Source: Chromera velia
Lineage: Eukaryota > Sar > Chromeraceae
Direction: 5' to 3'
Length of the DNA: 23,218 nt
NCBI GenBank assembly: GCA_018398765.1
Contig: JAHBMJ010000450.1
Span: 24,350-47,567 of the forward strand
Notes under the pieces: generated by a model
Databases searched by the model: none
The model's input: the letters and a program-made list of their open reading frames with translations, nothing else
What the model was told of the DNA's origin: nothing
Shown: in pieces, positions 1 through 9,432 of the stretch
Layout: the number at the start of each line of letters is the position of its first letter
How positions within the stretch are numbered: position 1 is the first letter of the stretch
Program-made: the position numbers and the translations under genes

Positions 1-212
1 TTTTTTTTTTTTTTTTTGCATATATGGTCTTCGACACGTTTAATGTACGTTTATGCTACTTTATGCATGCCTATCACTACCTGTCACTACTTGTCACGCC
101 ATGTGGTACCTTTAAATCTGGTCTATGCCTTTCGGTTCCGCGGCTTCTAATTACCCCCAGGGTGGTGGTTAGGAAGCCATTTTTGAAATGGGAAGATGCC
201 GGTGAGCCGAAA

Positions 213-238
213 GCCTACCGGAGAAGTTTCCGGTAGGC
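213..238. repeat. Perfect 10-bp-arm palindrome
   Basis: GCCTACCGGA (213-222) and its exact reverse complement TCCGGTAGGC (229-238) are separated by the 6-nt loop GAAGTT, so either strand could form a strong hairpin. It lies at the start of the GGTAGGCGCC-type minisatellite. No downstream T-run or gene end suggests a terminator role. Confidence 0.75.
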
Positions 239-365
239 GCCGTAGGCGCCGCCAAGAAACTGCTGGTAGGCACCGAAGGCACTGCCCAGACACTGCTGAT
301 AGGCGCCAAAGCGCTGCCTGCATGGACCTTGCCGATGGGCGCCGAAGGCCGGTGCCACTTGCATA
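227..365. repeat. Degenerate 33-36 bp minisatellite, about 4 units
   Basis: Related units start at 227, 260, 293 and 329. Each carries a GGTAGGCGCC / GATAGGCGCC core followed by an AAGGC or AAAGC element. The spacing is 33, 33 and 36 bp. All are multiples of three, so short minus-strand frames show an 11-residue FGAYQQ-like repeat, but no larger gene supports coding. Confidence 0.6.
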
Positions 366-1442
366 GACCTTATCGGAGGCATAACGTGACATGTGTATGG
401 ACGCATGCGTACATGTACATCGTTCATTGATTATCGGTGTTTATGCATAAGTACCAATAAGTCCAGTCTCTTATGTTTTTCAATGTCTTCTCATGTTTTT
501 TCCATCAACTTGGCAGTCTGCACCAAAGGCTCCGGAGCCGAGACCAGAGCCAAAATAAAGATAGTGTTCTACCCAGCCTTTCTTTGCAACTTGTAGAGGG
601 AGGGACTAAGCCATCTCCTTCTGTTAGAATCTGTCTCTGTCCATGCCTGCTAGCGTAAGGGAAACGTGGCCAGATGTAGTAAGATGTTTCAATGGAGGAT
701 AAATAACTTCAAATTTCTTTTTTAGAAAAAATTCTAAAAAAAGATACTTTAAAATGATTTTAATATATCATTTTATAATATAATATTTAGTTACTACTAC
801 TCTACTAGAACCATATCATTATTTTTATAAACTTCTTTTTCACTGCATATATGTATAATAATATAAATACTTATAAATATTATTTTTTGGGGAAAATTCG
901 GTATGAAGCGGTTTTTGAGTGGGAAACTGCCGGTGGTTTGTTTTTTTCGTGGGAAAAGGCCGGTAAGTAGTATAAAAGAGCCTACAAAATCTGACTAACA
1001 CCCGGGGGGTACTTCTAATACTATTTAATACTATTAATCGAGTTAGTTCACTAAAAAGTACTCGAAAGTGAATTTGATAGCAGAAACCATGACATATGTG
1101 TCCATCTTTAAATATGAACTAGACTTTAATTCACTATGAAGAGCTCAAGACTACACATCATTACTCATAATATAAAATCTTTCCATAATTTTCTTTACTA
1201 GTTCAAGCCCGCACAAGTATGATGGAGTACGATAGAGTACAGGTTTAGGCCGCTTAGTAAGCCGCTTTAATAATCAAACGATACTAAATGGTCCAAAGTA
1301 GTCCGGAGCCAACGCCTTCATGCAGCAGCGTCAGTATGATTCGGACTGTATAACGTATTAAAACTGTTTGCTAGAATCGTTACCGATCGTTACTTTCCAC
1401 GGCTTTTACTAGCTATCACTATTCAACAAAAAGACAATAAAA

Positions 1443-1446
1443 CTAT
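1443..1446. repeat. Target-site duplication, left (CTAT)
   Basis: CTAT directly precedes the TG of the 5' LTR and is repeated at 11008-11011 directly after the CA of the 3' LTR. Four bp is within the 4-6 bp range of LTR retrotransposon integrases. The motif is short, so the LTR ends carry most of the weight. Confidence 0.7.
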
Positions 1447-1970
1447 TGCTATGAGATAAGATCATGCATGAATCGAGCGTGGAATCTTAATCTTAGAAAG
1501 GGGCGAATGCTATGCGCTACTTAAGCACAGCTAGAAAGAAAATAGAAATTAAATGAATTGATTGTGATTTAAAGTAACACTGAGCAAAAGAGAATTGTGC
1601 GCATCACTCGCCTTCATGACCTAATGGTTAGCATATAACACTAACAAGCAAGAGGTTATAAGTTCAAGCCTCGCTACCTCCTTTTTAAGAATCAAAGAAA
1701 GAAGATGCAGGACGTTAACGTCTTGTATCATACAGATGTTGGCGTGTTACACTTCGATCCAAATCATATGAAAAACTTCCGAAAGACTTTCTGGAAGACT
1801 ACAATGAAATCAGATCGATCACCGAATCACAAGAAAGCTCCATGCTCCTGACATTGATCGAGTCTGTCACTAGGGATCGATCTGAACCACTCCGGCAACA
1901 TCAAGCCCTGAAGACCCTTGAACCTCTGCAAGCACTCACCAGCGCCAACCCCTCTAAGTAGACCTTAACA
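1447..1970 (+). repeat. 5' LTR
   Basis: A 524-bp direct repeat of 8957-11007 (minus the nested insertion). Similarity to the other copy starts exactly at TGCTATGAG and stops at CTTAACA plus one chance base. By eye it differs from the 3' LTR at about 25 positions (near 5%), almost all transitions. It holds a tRNA-like segment (about 1616-1686) ending in T5, and an internal copy of the polypurine tract plus LTR start at 1495-1513. TCCGGCAA at 1891-1898 is the uninterrupted site corresponding to the nested insertion in the other LTR. Confidence 0.9.
1616..1686 (+). other. tRNA-like segment in 5' LTR
   Basis: TGACCTAATGG resembles a tRNA A-box, AGTTCAAGCC matches a B-box, and a T5 run (1682-1686) follows as a possible pol III stop. 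CTAACAA would suit an anticodon loop reading AAC. However, the acceptor, D, anticodon and T stems do not pair, and no matching 5' acceptor strand is visible. This is therefore not a functional tRNA. It could be a tRNA-derived relic captured by the LTR, or a pol III promoter-like segment. Confidence 0.4.
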
Positions 1971-2330
1971 CGTGGTGATGCCTAGCTCGAGATCAACAAG
2001 ATCAAAGAGCTGAGCGAACGGAGACCAACCTTCTCTGCTGAACAACAACTATTCTACAAGCAATGCAGACCACCTTCTTCATCCAGAGAAGGTTCACCCA
2101 GAGGAAACCAGAACGCTATGATCCTCTACATGTATACTACAGAAGCCCACACCTGCGAGCCATCAACTCAAACCTCAACTTGTACGCCCTTAACTTGGCT
2201 GTCCCTTTGGTGTCCTATACCTGTAAGGAGAAGAAGCAGGACCACATCGCAAAGCGCTACTAAAATTTCTGACAGAACCCCACTTTCTGTCCTCTGCCAT
2301 AAATCGACATCAGACAGGACCATACCGTGA
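1719..2330 (+). pseudogene. Degraded reading frame across LTR and leader
   Basis: A frame of 204 codons up to the closing stop at 2328-2330 has only two earlier stops, both TAG (1959 and 1983). It starts inside the 5' LTR (after a TAA at 1716), crosses the LTR end and the primer-binding site, and runs into the leader. The part before the first TAG reads as a charged, helix-prone sequence including LPKDFLEDYNEIRSI and ESVTRDRSEPLRQ; after 1983 it continues with LEINKIKELSERRPTFS. No family is recognised. Differences from the 3' LTR copy include several amino-acid changes and a stop there, so no selection is evident. It may be an old coding remnant or chance. Confidence 0.3.
1973..1990 (+). other. 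Primer-binding site (putative)
   Basis: TGGTGATGCC starts two bases after the CA of the 5' LTR. The leading TGG would pair with the CCA end of a primer tRNA whose 3' end reads GGCATCACCA. The tRNA cannot be named from the sequence: extending the match does not place a canonical T-loop at the expected distance. Confidence 0.55.
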
Positions 2331-2364
2331 AGCGCTGCTAAAATTTCTGACTGTACCACCTTTT

Positions 2365-2838
2365 CCTGCCCTTTTTACAAATCTCATGCATTCTACCTAA
2401 CAGTGAATTTGACTTCTCTTCGTTTCTCTGTGAACGGCGAAGCCCTGCTCTTTTTGTGAATTTTACGCATTCTACCTGATAGTGAATTTGACTTCTCCTC
2501 GTTTCTCTGTGAACAGCGAAGCTCTGCCCTTTTTGCGAATTTCACGCATTCTACCTGACAGTGAATTTGACTTCTCCTCATTTCTCTATAAATGGTGAAG
2601 CCCTGCTCTTTTTGCGAATTTCACGCATTCTACCTGACAGTGAATTTAACTTCTCTTCGTTTCTCTGTGAACGGCGAAGCCCTGCCCTTTTTGCGAATTT
2701 TACGCATTCTACCTAACAGTGAATTTGACCTCTCTTCGTTTCTCTATGAACGGCAAAGCCCTGCCCTTTTTATGAATTTCACGCATTCTATTTGACAGTA
2801 AATTTGACTTATCTTTATCCTTCTGCGAAAGGCAAAAC
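2365..2838 (+). repeat. 79-bp tandem repeat, six units, in the leader
   Basis: Six consecutive 79-bp units; the GCATTCTAC core recurs at 2388, 2467, 2546, 2625, 2704 and 2783. Each unit contains CAGTGAATTTGACTTCTC, a GTTTCTCTGTGAACGGCGAAG block and CCCTGCCCTTTTT. Units differ by scattered substitutions but keep their length exactly. As 79 is not a multiple of three, the repeat is unlikely to be coding. It lies in the element's long 5' leader, between the primer-binding site and gag. A looser pair with about 78-bp spacing precedes it (GCGCTACTAAAATTTCTGAC at 2254 and a close copy at 2332). Confidence 0.9.
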
Positions 2839-3765
2839 ACATTACGAACTAACATTACGAAGCGTTCGTGCGTTTTGTGACTTGGACTTTCCCGTTAAGC
2901 AAAAAGAAAATTCGACTACTTCCATCCCTGTGTGATTTACTTTTTTCGCTTGCCGTCTTTATATATACAAGCAGTCTACCTGCACATACAAGACAAATAC
3001 AAGTAACTCTTTCTTCATTCGAATTTGGATTGCTTCTCTTTCTTTCCTTTTGCGAAGGAGATCTTTCTGCAAATCAGGCTATCTTTCCTCTCAGCAAGTT
3101 CAGAATTTCACTCTGCTGCACAAATCTTTCCTTCACAGCTAAACAAACCCTTTTGTTTTTCTTTGAATTCAGATTCTCTCTTCTCTTTTTGCTCTTCAAC
3201 GGAACTCTACCTCTCTCACTTCATCAAGTTATTTTTTCTCTCTGTAAGTTTATAATTTTCAACTTCCTTTACTTATATCAGCAGCGAACAGAAATCAGCA
3301 GCGAAACAGAAAACTCTATCTAACCGAAATACAAAAATAATCCCCTAAACGCATCTGACGCGAAAAAGAACGACTAACCAGGCAAACCCCGAAGAAATCA
3401 CAACCAGAACGAGAAAGATCCTTTGAGCAATTTTGCCTGGAGAACTTCTAGAATTGTACACAAAAGAAAGGGAAGAATGGGCGAGACTCATCGTGAACGA
3501 AATTTTGTAGAGGTCCACAGAATTCATTGAGGACCAGCAAAATCTGAGAATCTTCCTTTTAGATCAGTATTCATACACAGTCGTCGCTCATAATCGCCAG
3601 TCAGATGAAGTCATCAAAGCACTGAATCTTGACGTCACACGTTAGCTGAGATTTATCAACAGTAACCGCCAACTTCTCCCTATATATATTCCTTCCCTCG
3701 CTCGCTACATTTGGGTAGACTGAAGGCTTTTCTGTCAAAAAAAAAAAAGGGAAAGAGAACCAAAT
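2839..3765 (+). other. Pyrimidine-rich leader before gag
   Basis: The part up to about 3330 is rich in TTTC/TCTC runs, then becomes A-rich towards the gag start. A 151-codon frame (2868-3323) is mostly F, L and S from the pyrimidine bias and has no domain signature. I see no supported gene here. It is best read as untranslated leader, possibly with RNA packaging or structural roles. Confidence 0.5.
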
Positions 3766-5252
3766 ATGACTCCAAAGCCTCAGGCCAAGAAAAAACTGAC
3801 AGCCTGACAAAAAGCACTAGAAAAGAACAAGAAGAAAAACAACGCTAACAAATTCCTTGAAATGGACGAGTCTCTTCAGCATATGGAAAAATCTAAGCAA
3901 GTAATTAAGGAGCCATTGAAAAAGAAGGAAAAGGGCAAATCTTCTAATAATAAAAATCGGAACAACAAAAAAAAGGAAACGGAAAAGGAGGTAGAGAGCC
4001 AAGACGAACAAATGGAAAAAAACGAAATACAAGAGAATGAGAAAGGGAAAGAAAGCAATAAGAAAAAAAAAAATAGAGAAGAGAGTGAAGGAGAATCAGA
4101 TGAAGAAATGACAGATCAACAGACCAATAAAGCGCAGAAGAAGTCGTCAGCCAATTCCATGCAAGTACAGAAATGAGATTCGTCTGACAGTGTCCTGAAG
4201 GCATTAGCAAAAGAAGGAGTCACATTCAAACCAACAAAAGAAGGAGAATTTGAATTGATGTTTAACACAGACAAACTACATGTAAAGGAAACGACAGCAG
4301 ACAGCTCAGCTTTGGTACCCTCACACCTTCCCTCTTTCATACAAAGAGCTGCTCTGCTACCGACTCCTCCACTGCTACCAACCCCAAACCACTTGTTCAA
4401 CCCCCCAATTAAAGCAAACATCAATGCATATTCAGGAGAAAGAAAGGACACACGGAATTTTTGGAGAGCTTTCGATATGGACGCTACTGCCTTTCAATGG
4501 AATATCACCCAAATCCTGTTCTATTTCCGAAAATCACTGAAAGGAAATGCACTCGACTGGTTTACAGACATATTCGACGAAAAAATGAGCAAAATTCAAA
4601 CCATCACTGACCTGAAAAACACATTCTTCTCGAAGTTTGGACTCAAAAAACCGCACGTAGAGAGAGTAGAGGCCAGCTCAGACAACTTGCAGCAAAGAGA
4701 AGAAGAAACAATCCAAGAGTATGCAGACAGGTACACTTTCCTTTGTCGACAAGCAAATTCGTCAATCGAGGATGAAAGACCGATGAAAAAATTTTGGAGA
4801 GGACTGTTCGATAAAATTGTAAAGTCGATTCTCACACAAAAGCAATACACCTCATTCGACGAATTAGTGGGGGCAGCAGAACTGATTTCACATAACTGTT
4901 ACAGTGGAGCAACTGAGAGATCCAAAAAGTTTTTAGCAGTCGAAGAAACAAATGGCGAAATGATAAAAGGAGACAGACTCACCGAGAGCCAGAAGGAAGA
5001 GCCCGCACCCTTTACAGAACGACGCATCTCCTTGTAGATCAACACGGTCCTGCAGCAGTGTTCGCACAAGCAACTTGTAAAAGATGCGGAGGCTTGACCC
5101 CTCACATAAGTGACCAGTGCCCTTTGCCACCAGACTGCGAATGCGCATATTGTGGCAACAAACGACATGAAAGACCAGCATGTAGAAGACTAAAAAAGGA
5201 CTTGAAAGTAAATCGATTTACGCTTTTCAGTCTCAGAAAAAACAGACCTTAA
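3766..5252 (+). pseudogene. gag, capsid and nucleocapsid, broken
   Basis: Retrotransposon structural protein. The most likely start is the ATG at 3766. The same frame runs to 5037 except for two in-frame TGA codons, at 3805 and 4174. The N-terminal part (3862-4176) is almost all K, E, N and Q. The region from about 4430 to 4890 has the Retrotrans_gag pattern: NFWRAFDMDATAF, then ILFYFRKSLKGNALDWF, a FFSKFGL segment, EETIQEYADRYTFLCRQ and FWRGLF. After a TAG at 5035 the zinc-knuckle region follows in another frame, open through about 5037-5249, so a frameshift separates capsid from nucleocapsid. The knuckles are CKRCGGLTPHISDQC (CX2CX5HX4C) and CAYCGNKRHERPAC (the standard CX2CX4HX4C). Such proteins assemble particles around element RNA. 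The two stops and the shift suggest a dead copy; programmed shifting at the last junction cannot be excluded. Confidence 0.85.
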
Positions 5253-5369
5253 CATGAAAAAAAAAATGTACAGAAGGAAGGCCGAAAAGAGCAAGGAACA
5301 CTGAAGACCACGGAGAGAAACAGAAAAAGGGGAGAGAAGAAAGGGAGAGAAAAGGAAGAAAAACAATAA

Positions 5370-5594
5370 GAAAGACTAAACGAAAGCAGTCATACACATC
5401 CATTTGAACTGACAAAGAGTAGAACTCTTTGTCTCTTCGGTTACAGTATGGTCACACCTGCAATGATAGACAGCAGACGTGCGGTGAATCATGGTACACG
5501 AACACGTCTAGTAGCAGCTGACAACAGGAAACCCGTCCTTGAAGGCGATTCCTTCACCTCTCTGAATCAAAGGCGAGGAGGGAAACAAACTTGA
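5370..5594 (+). pseudogene. Possible aspartic protease relic
   Basis: A frame open from 5370 to the stop at 5592 contains TPAMIDSRRAVNHG followed by LVAADNRKPVLEG. This resembles a retropepsin, where a hydrophobic-hydrophobic-DSG-A-x-x-N active-site segment is followed by a V-A-D-G-x-P strand. The residue after Asp-Ser is Arg instead of the needed Gly, so it would be inactive. Its place just downstream of the zinc knuckles is where a protease is expected. The match is short and could be chance. Confidence 0.4.
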
Positions 5595-5646
5595 GAACGA
5601 AAGACTCGTTTCTTTTTTTTGAACGAAAGACTCGTTTCTTTTTTTG
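5595..5646 (+). repeat. 26-bp direct repeat, two units
   Basis: GAACGAAAGACTCGTTTC followed by a T-run occurs twice in tandem (from about 5595 and 5621). Each unit contains AACGA...TCGTT, a 5-bp-arm inverted repeat. It lies directly after the stop of the possible protease relic. Confidence 0.75.
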
Positions 5647-6879
5647 TTTGATTTACAGAGAATCAGGAAAAGTGAATTTTATATCTCTTTTTCGATGAGA
5701 CGCGACTTAAAGTTTTTGTTTGACTTGCATACGCTTGAAATGTACACATTCTTCAAGACTAGACAGACTTGTGAAAAGAAAAAAAAAATCTGTTCACAAA
5801 GTGAGAGAAGTGGTCAAAAAAAAAAAAGAGAGAGAGAGAGAGAGACAGAAGGTGCAATACTCCCTCACTTATGAAAGATCCCTAAACGAATTGTGGTTGA
5901 TCAAAGTTGAAGACTACGACTGCCCTACATTCATTCGATAATTTGAGGCAGATCAAAGTATGAAAAAGGGAGCCGCTATTCTTAAAGAGCAAGAAAGGAA
6001 ACTCAGCAGTCAAAGAAAGAAAACAGATTAAAAAGAGAAAATCACGGCGCAGGAAGGGGAAGACGAAACAAAAGCAACACACTGTGACACAAAAGAGAGA
6101 CTAGCAGAGCCGAGTTCAACGCTGGCACTGCATCCAAAACATACAAGGAACAGAATGGGGAACACCCACCTCAGAAGGAGCTGGCAGCCCCAATCATAGG
6201 AGGCCAGTTCATGTTGACCAAGGCGGTGTGCTTCCAGTACTCTCACTTCCGGGGTTGCCGTGGGGAAGGCAGACGTAAACAGGAACTGAAGAGCTTGGAA
6301 CTGAAAACCTGTAGACATGGAGAGATGAAATCGTCATCGACTACGTTCTCAACGACAATCACATCGACAGTGGGAGATCAAGAGTCAGAGTGAGCACCGT
6401 CAACAACCAGAAATGGAAAACGTGCAGGCACTGGAGGTGCACAAAAGTCATGCATAAGTCAAAAACCACCCAAACAGAGAGAAAAGATAGACAAGATAAA
6501 CACTTACAAACGAATGATCAAATGAATAAAGAATGGACGGGTACATACATGTACATACCTGATTGATTCGGATCAGAATAACCAACTAAACTAAATAAAG
6601 GGCATGAAAGATGCGAGGCAAGATAAGTGTGTTGACAAAAAGACCAACTGAATGACCCCCTAAGAACTGAAAAGGGATGAATAGAAACAAAACACCCATA
6701 TACACATACTCACACATCTTTATCCTCATTCATCCACTCACCCGCACCTACATACACACGAACCCTCCCTGGAGCAACACCGCATACCGATCGGTGACTG
6801 ATGAATAAAAGCAGATAACATAGACCTGCCGGGCGCACATAACCCACAGCCTCTGACCCTGACGCCTTCGTGGCGAGAA

Positions 6880-6960
6880 GACGCATGCGCATGCGCATAT
6901 AAGGTCCCCCAGGGGGTAAGTTGGCCACTTACACCACCAGGACCTCCCAGGGAGAGGTAA
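6880..6960. repeat. Cluster of short palindromes
   Basis: Closely spaced self-complementary stretches: ACGCATGCGCATGCGCAT (alternating purine-pyrimidine), CCCCCAGGGGG, GTAAGTTGGCCACTTAC and CCTCCCAGGGAGAGG. They could form small hairpins in RNA or DNA. No function can be assigned. Confidence 0.5.
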
Positions 6961-7982
6961 GGTCACCCACTTAATCGCTCCTACTGGGCCTCTGTTCCCT
7001 AGTACATCATCATCGACCTATACACACACACATACACATACACACATACCCCACACACACAAACACTAAACCGAGCTTCGCGCCCAAGCTTATTCAAAAA
7101 AAAAAAACCGCCCAAGAAGTAAAACCTAGTGTTGGGCCTCCGACCCCAACAGTAATCTGAAGATGAGCCCGATGAGAAGAGGTGACTACACTCATTTTCA
7201 ACTAAAAGTTAGAGAGGAAAAAGCATGAAAGGAAGCTAAATACCATACTAAAGAAGAGAAGCAAGTCAACAAACAGCAAAAGGTTCCTTACGAAATCACC
7301 CGCTCACATATGCACACTGAAATAGATATCTTTCAGAGCAGATGGGATGGAGGGGGGAGCCAGACAAACGAAATAAGACGACTGGCAGGCAAATGAAATC
7401 ATAGGAGAAAATCAATTCAGCGAAATTGAACGAAATAGTGAATGGTGCAGAGACAAGTAAATCAAAGCCAGACAGCAAGAACACGGGAAGACAGTCTGTC
7501 AAGAAAGCACAAAGCCGACAAGCTCTTCCAAACAAAATAGAGGCAGAGAAGTGCAAAACGCGAACTCGCAGCAAACTTGACATCGAACAGCTGAGTCACT
7601 ACCTTGCATAAATGGACTGACTCCTTTCCTCAAGCCGCTCTCTGTCGTGTGCCAAAGATCCCCCTACAGGAGGAAAGACGAGATAAAGAAGAAGGTCGTT
7701 GACGAGAGCCACAAGGAGGCAACATCGAGACAAAAAGGAGCACGAAGAACGCCACCGCCCCGCGCGCAAGGGCATGAGTAGACGACCAAGACCGAAAAGA
7801 TGGAGATAAACGAGATGAACACCACCTAAGAGATCAAAGCGATGATTTAGAAGTATGCAGCAGTGATGAAAAGTCGCCGGGAGGAAGAGGAGGACAAGGA
7901 AGTGGACAAAACCGATATCGAAGCGGACGAGGCTCATGGAGACGGAAAGAGACATCGGGTTCCAGAGGGGCAAGGACAACAA

Positions 7983-8220
7983 GGACAGGGGCAACATGGA
8001 CGTAGGCATCGTGATCCTTGCCGTGGATGTAGGCATAGTGATCTTTGCATCAGAACACGAATGCGGAGAAGGACAAGACGGAGGTGAGGTGGATGTGGCG
8101 ATGTAGAAGAGGTTGGAGATGGAGGAGGATCGCCTTGCATCTGAACATAAACACGGAGAAGGACGAGATGGAGGCAAGGTGGATGTGGCGATGTAGAAGA
8201 GGTTGGAGAACAAGGACATG
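7983..8220 (+). repeat. Direct repeats, 24-bp and 90-bp
   Basis: A short motif GTAGGCATMGTGATCYTTGC occurs twice (about 7999 and 8029). A longer block beginning GCATCAGAACAC / GCATCTGAACAT recurs at 8047 and 8137, a spacing of exactly 90 bp, including GGTGGATGTGGCGATGTAG in both. The period is a multiple of three, so one frame reads as a 30-residue repeat, but each unit contains a TAG in that frame. Confidence 0.75.
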
Positions 8221-8943
8221 GAGAGCATCTGCAAGCACAGGGACAAGAGAGACTGACATGAACAACATGAAGCACAAAATCAATATGAAGCTCTTGAAGG
8301 ACGAGAACAAAGAGGCCACAGAGCACTCGCTCTGACCGGGAAGATGAGGGCCTCGAGAGACAGTGGCCAGCCAGAGAGTCGCTACGAAAGTGAGGTCGAG
8401 GTTCCAAGCAGGGACCAGACGAAACGATTGCAGAATAGGAACAAAGTCGTAAAGGAGACGGAAGAACAACACCGCTTTGAACTAAGGGGGACTTATGGAG
8501 AAGAGAGAACTGACGCTCCAAGGGAGAGTCGCCAGGGATGCGTCAAGAGTGATAAAGATGTTGCGGTTGAATCGGAGCATCGAAGGAGGGATCGATCGTG
8601 CCATGTACGTGCTTCACGGAAATTTTTTCATCGAAATGTTCTGATCGAAAATGAGAAACACGCCTCGGCCAAAAAATACGTGTTGCATCGTATGTGTTGC
8701 ATTGCATGACATGTTGCACTCATGCACAGCTATATGGGCCCATTTGCATGAAAGACCCCGGCGCTTTCCGCAGGGGCCATCCGATTTTGCGCGCGCGAAC
8801 TGAAGGACGTGCTGGCATGCCGGGCCTTTTTGACAACCCCGCGGCGCCCGCGCGCCGCGCACGCGAGATCTCGAGGGGCCGTCAGTACGCCAGAAAACCA
8901 TATGCAAAGGCACGGATAGGCACGGAAAGGCACAAAAAAATAT

Positions 8944-8956
8944 AGAAAGGGGCGAA
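8944..8956 (+). other. Polypurine tract
   Basis: AGAAAGGGGCGAA (12 of 13 purines) abuts the TG of the 3' LTR, the standard position for plus-strand priming in LTR retrotransposons. An identical stretch followed by TGCTAT lies 61 bp into each LTR. Confidence 0.8.
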
Positions 8957-9125
8957 TGCTATGAGATAAGATCATGCATGAATCGAGCATAGAATCTCGA
9001 TCTTAGAAAGGGGCGAATGCTATACGCTACTTAAGCACAGCTAGAAAAAAAATAGAAATTAAATGAATTGATTGTGGTTTAAAGTAACACTGAGCAAAAG
9101 AGAATCGTGCGCATCACTCACCTTC

Positions 9126-9196
9126 ATGACCTAATGGTTAGCATATAACACTAATAAGCAAGAGGTCATAAGTTCAAGCCTCGCTACCTCCTTTTT
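9126..9196 (+). other. tRNA-like segment in 3' LTR
   Basis: Counterpart of the segment at 1616-1686, with A-box-like TGACCTAATGG, B-box AGTTCAAGCC and T5. It differs by two transitions (AATAAG and GGTCAT). Stems do not pair here either. Because both LTRs share it, it was present before this element's last transposition. Confidence 0.4.
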
Positions 9197-9432
9197 AAGA
9201 ATCAAAGAAAGAAGATGCAGGACGTTAACGTCTTGTATCATATAGATATTGACGTGTCACACTTCGATCGAAATCATATGAAAGACTTCCGAAAGACTTT
9301 CTGGAAGACTACAATGAAATCAAATCGATCACCGAATCACAAGAAAGCCCCATGCTCCTGACATTGATCGAGTCTGTCACTAAGGATCGACCTGAACCAC
9401 TCTGGCGATATACAGTACGGTTAGGAGTTACT

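Larger units (their letters stand above)
1..1446. other. 5' flank, no gene supported
   Basis: Non-coding-looking sequence left of the retrotransposon. It starts with a run of 17 T. The part from about 700 to 900 is very AT-rich and includes an inverted repeat AAAATGAT...ATCATTTT near 752-775. Only short reading frames with no recognisable domain are present. A minisatellite at 213-365 and a diverged direct repeat (172-206, 904-940, 952-968) are described separately. Confidence 0.6.
5647..8943 (+). other. Retrotransposon interior without pol
   Basis: About 3.3 kb where an autonomous element would encode reverse transcriptase, RNase H and integrase. I find no YxDD motif context, no HHCC zinc finger, no integrase D,D35E pattern and no long frame. 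The sequence is A/G-rich, broken by CA tracts (7020-7060), a duplicated 90-bp block (8047-8220) and a very GC-rich patch (about 8755-8885). One frame open from about 6085 to 6393 (with KELAAPIIGGQFMLTKAV) resembles no known domain. It is best read as spacer or unrecognisably decayed coding sequence. Confidence 0.6.

Noticed and set aside
213-238. Rho-independent terminator
   Set aside because: The hairpin is not followed by a T-run and the window is eukaryotic.
1616-1690. Functional tRNA gene
   Set aside because: A-box and B-box resemblance only; acceptor, D, anticodon and T stems do not pair.
2365-2838. CRISPR array
   Set aside because: Units are contiguous 79-bp tandem repeats without unique spacers.
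2868-3323. 151-codon plus-strand F/L/S-rich frame in the leader
   Set aside because: Caused by pyrimidine-rich sequence; it would mimic membrane segments but has no family pattern.
7599-8246. 215-codon minus-strand frame rich in S, P, L and C
   Set aside because: It is the antisense of the duplicated GA-rich block in the retrotransposon; its repeats come from the DNA repeat.
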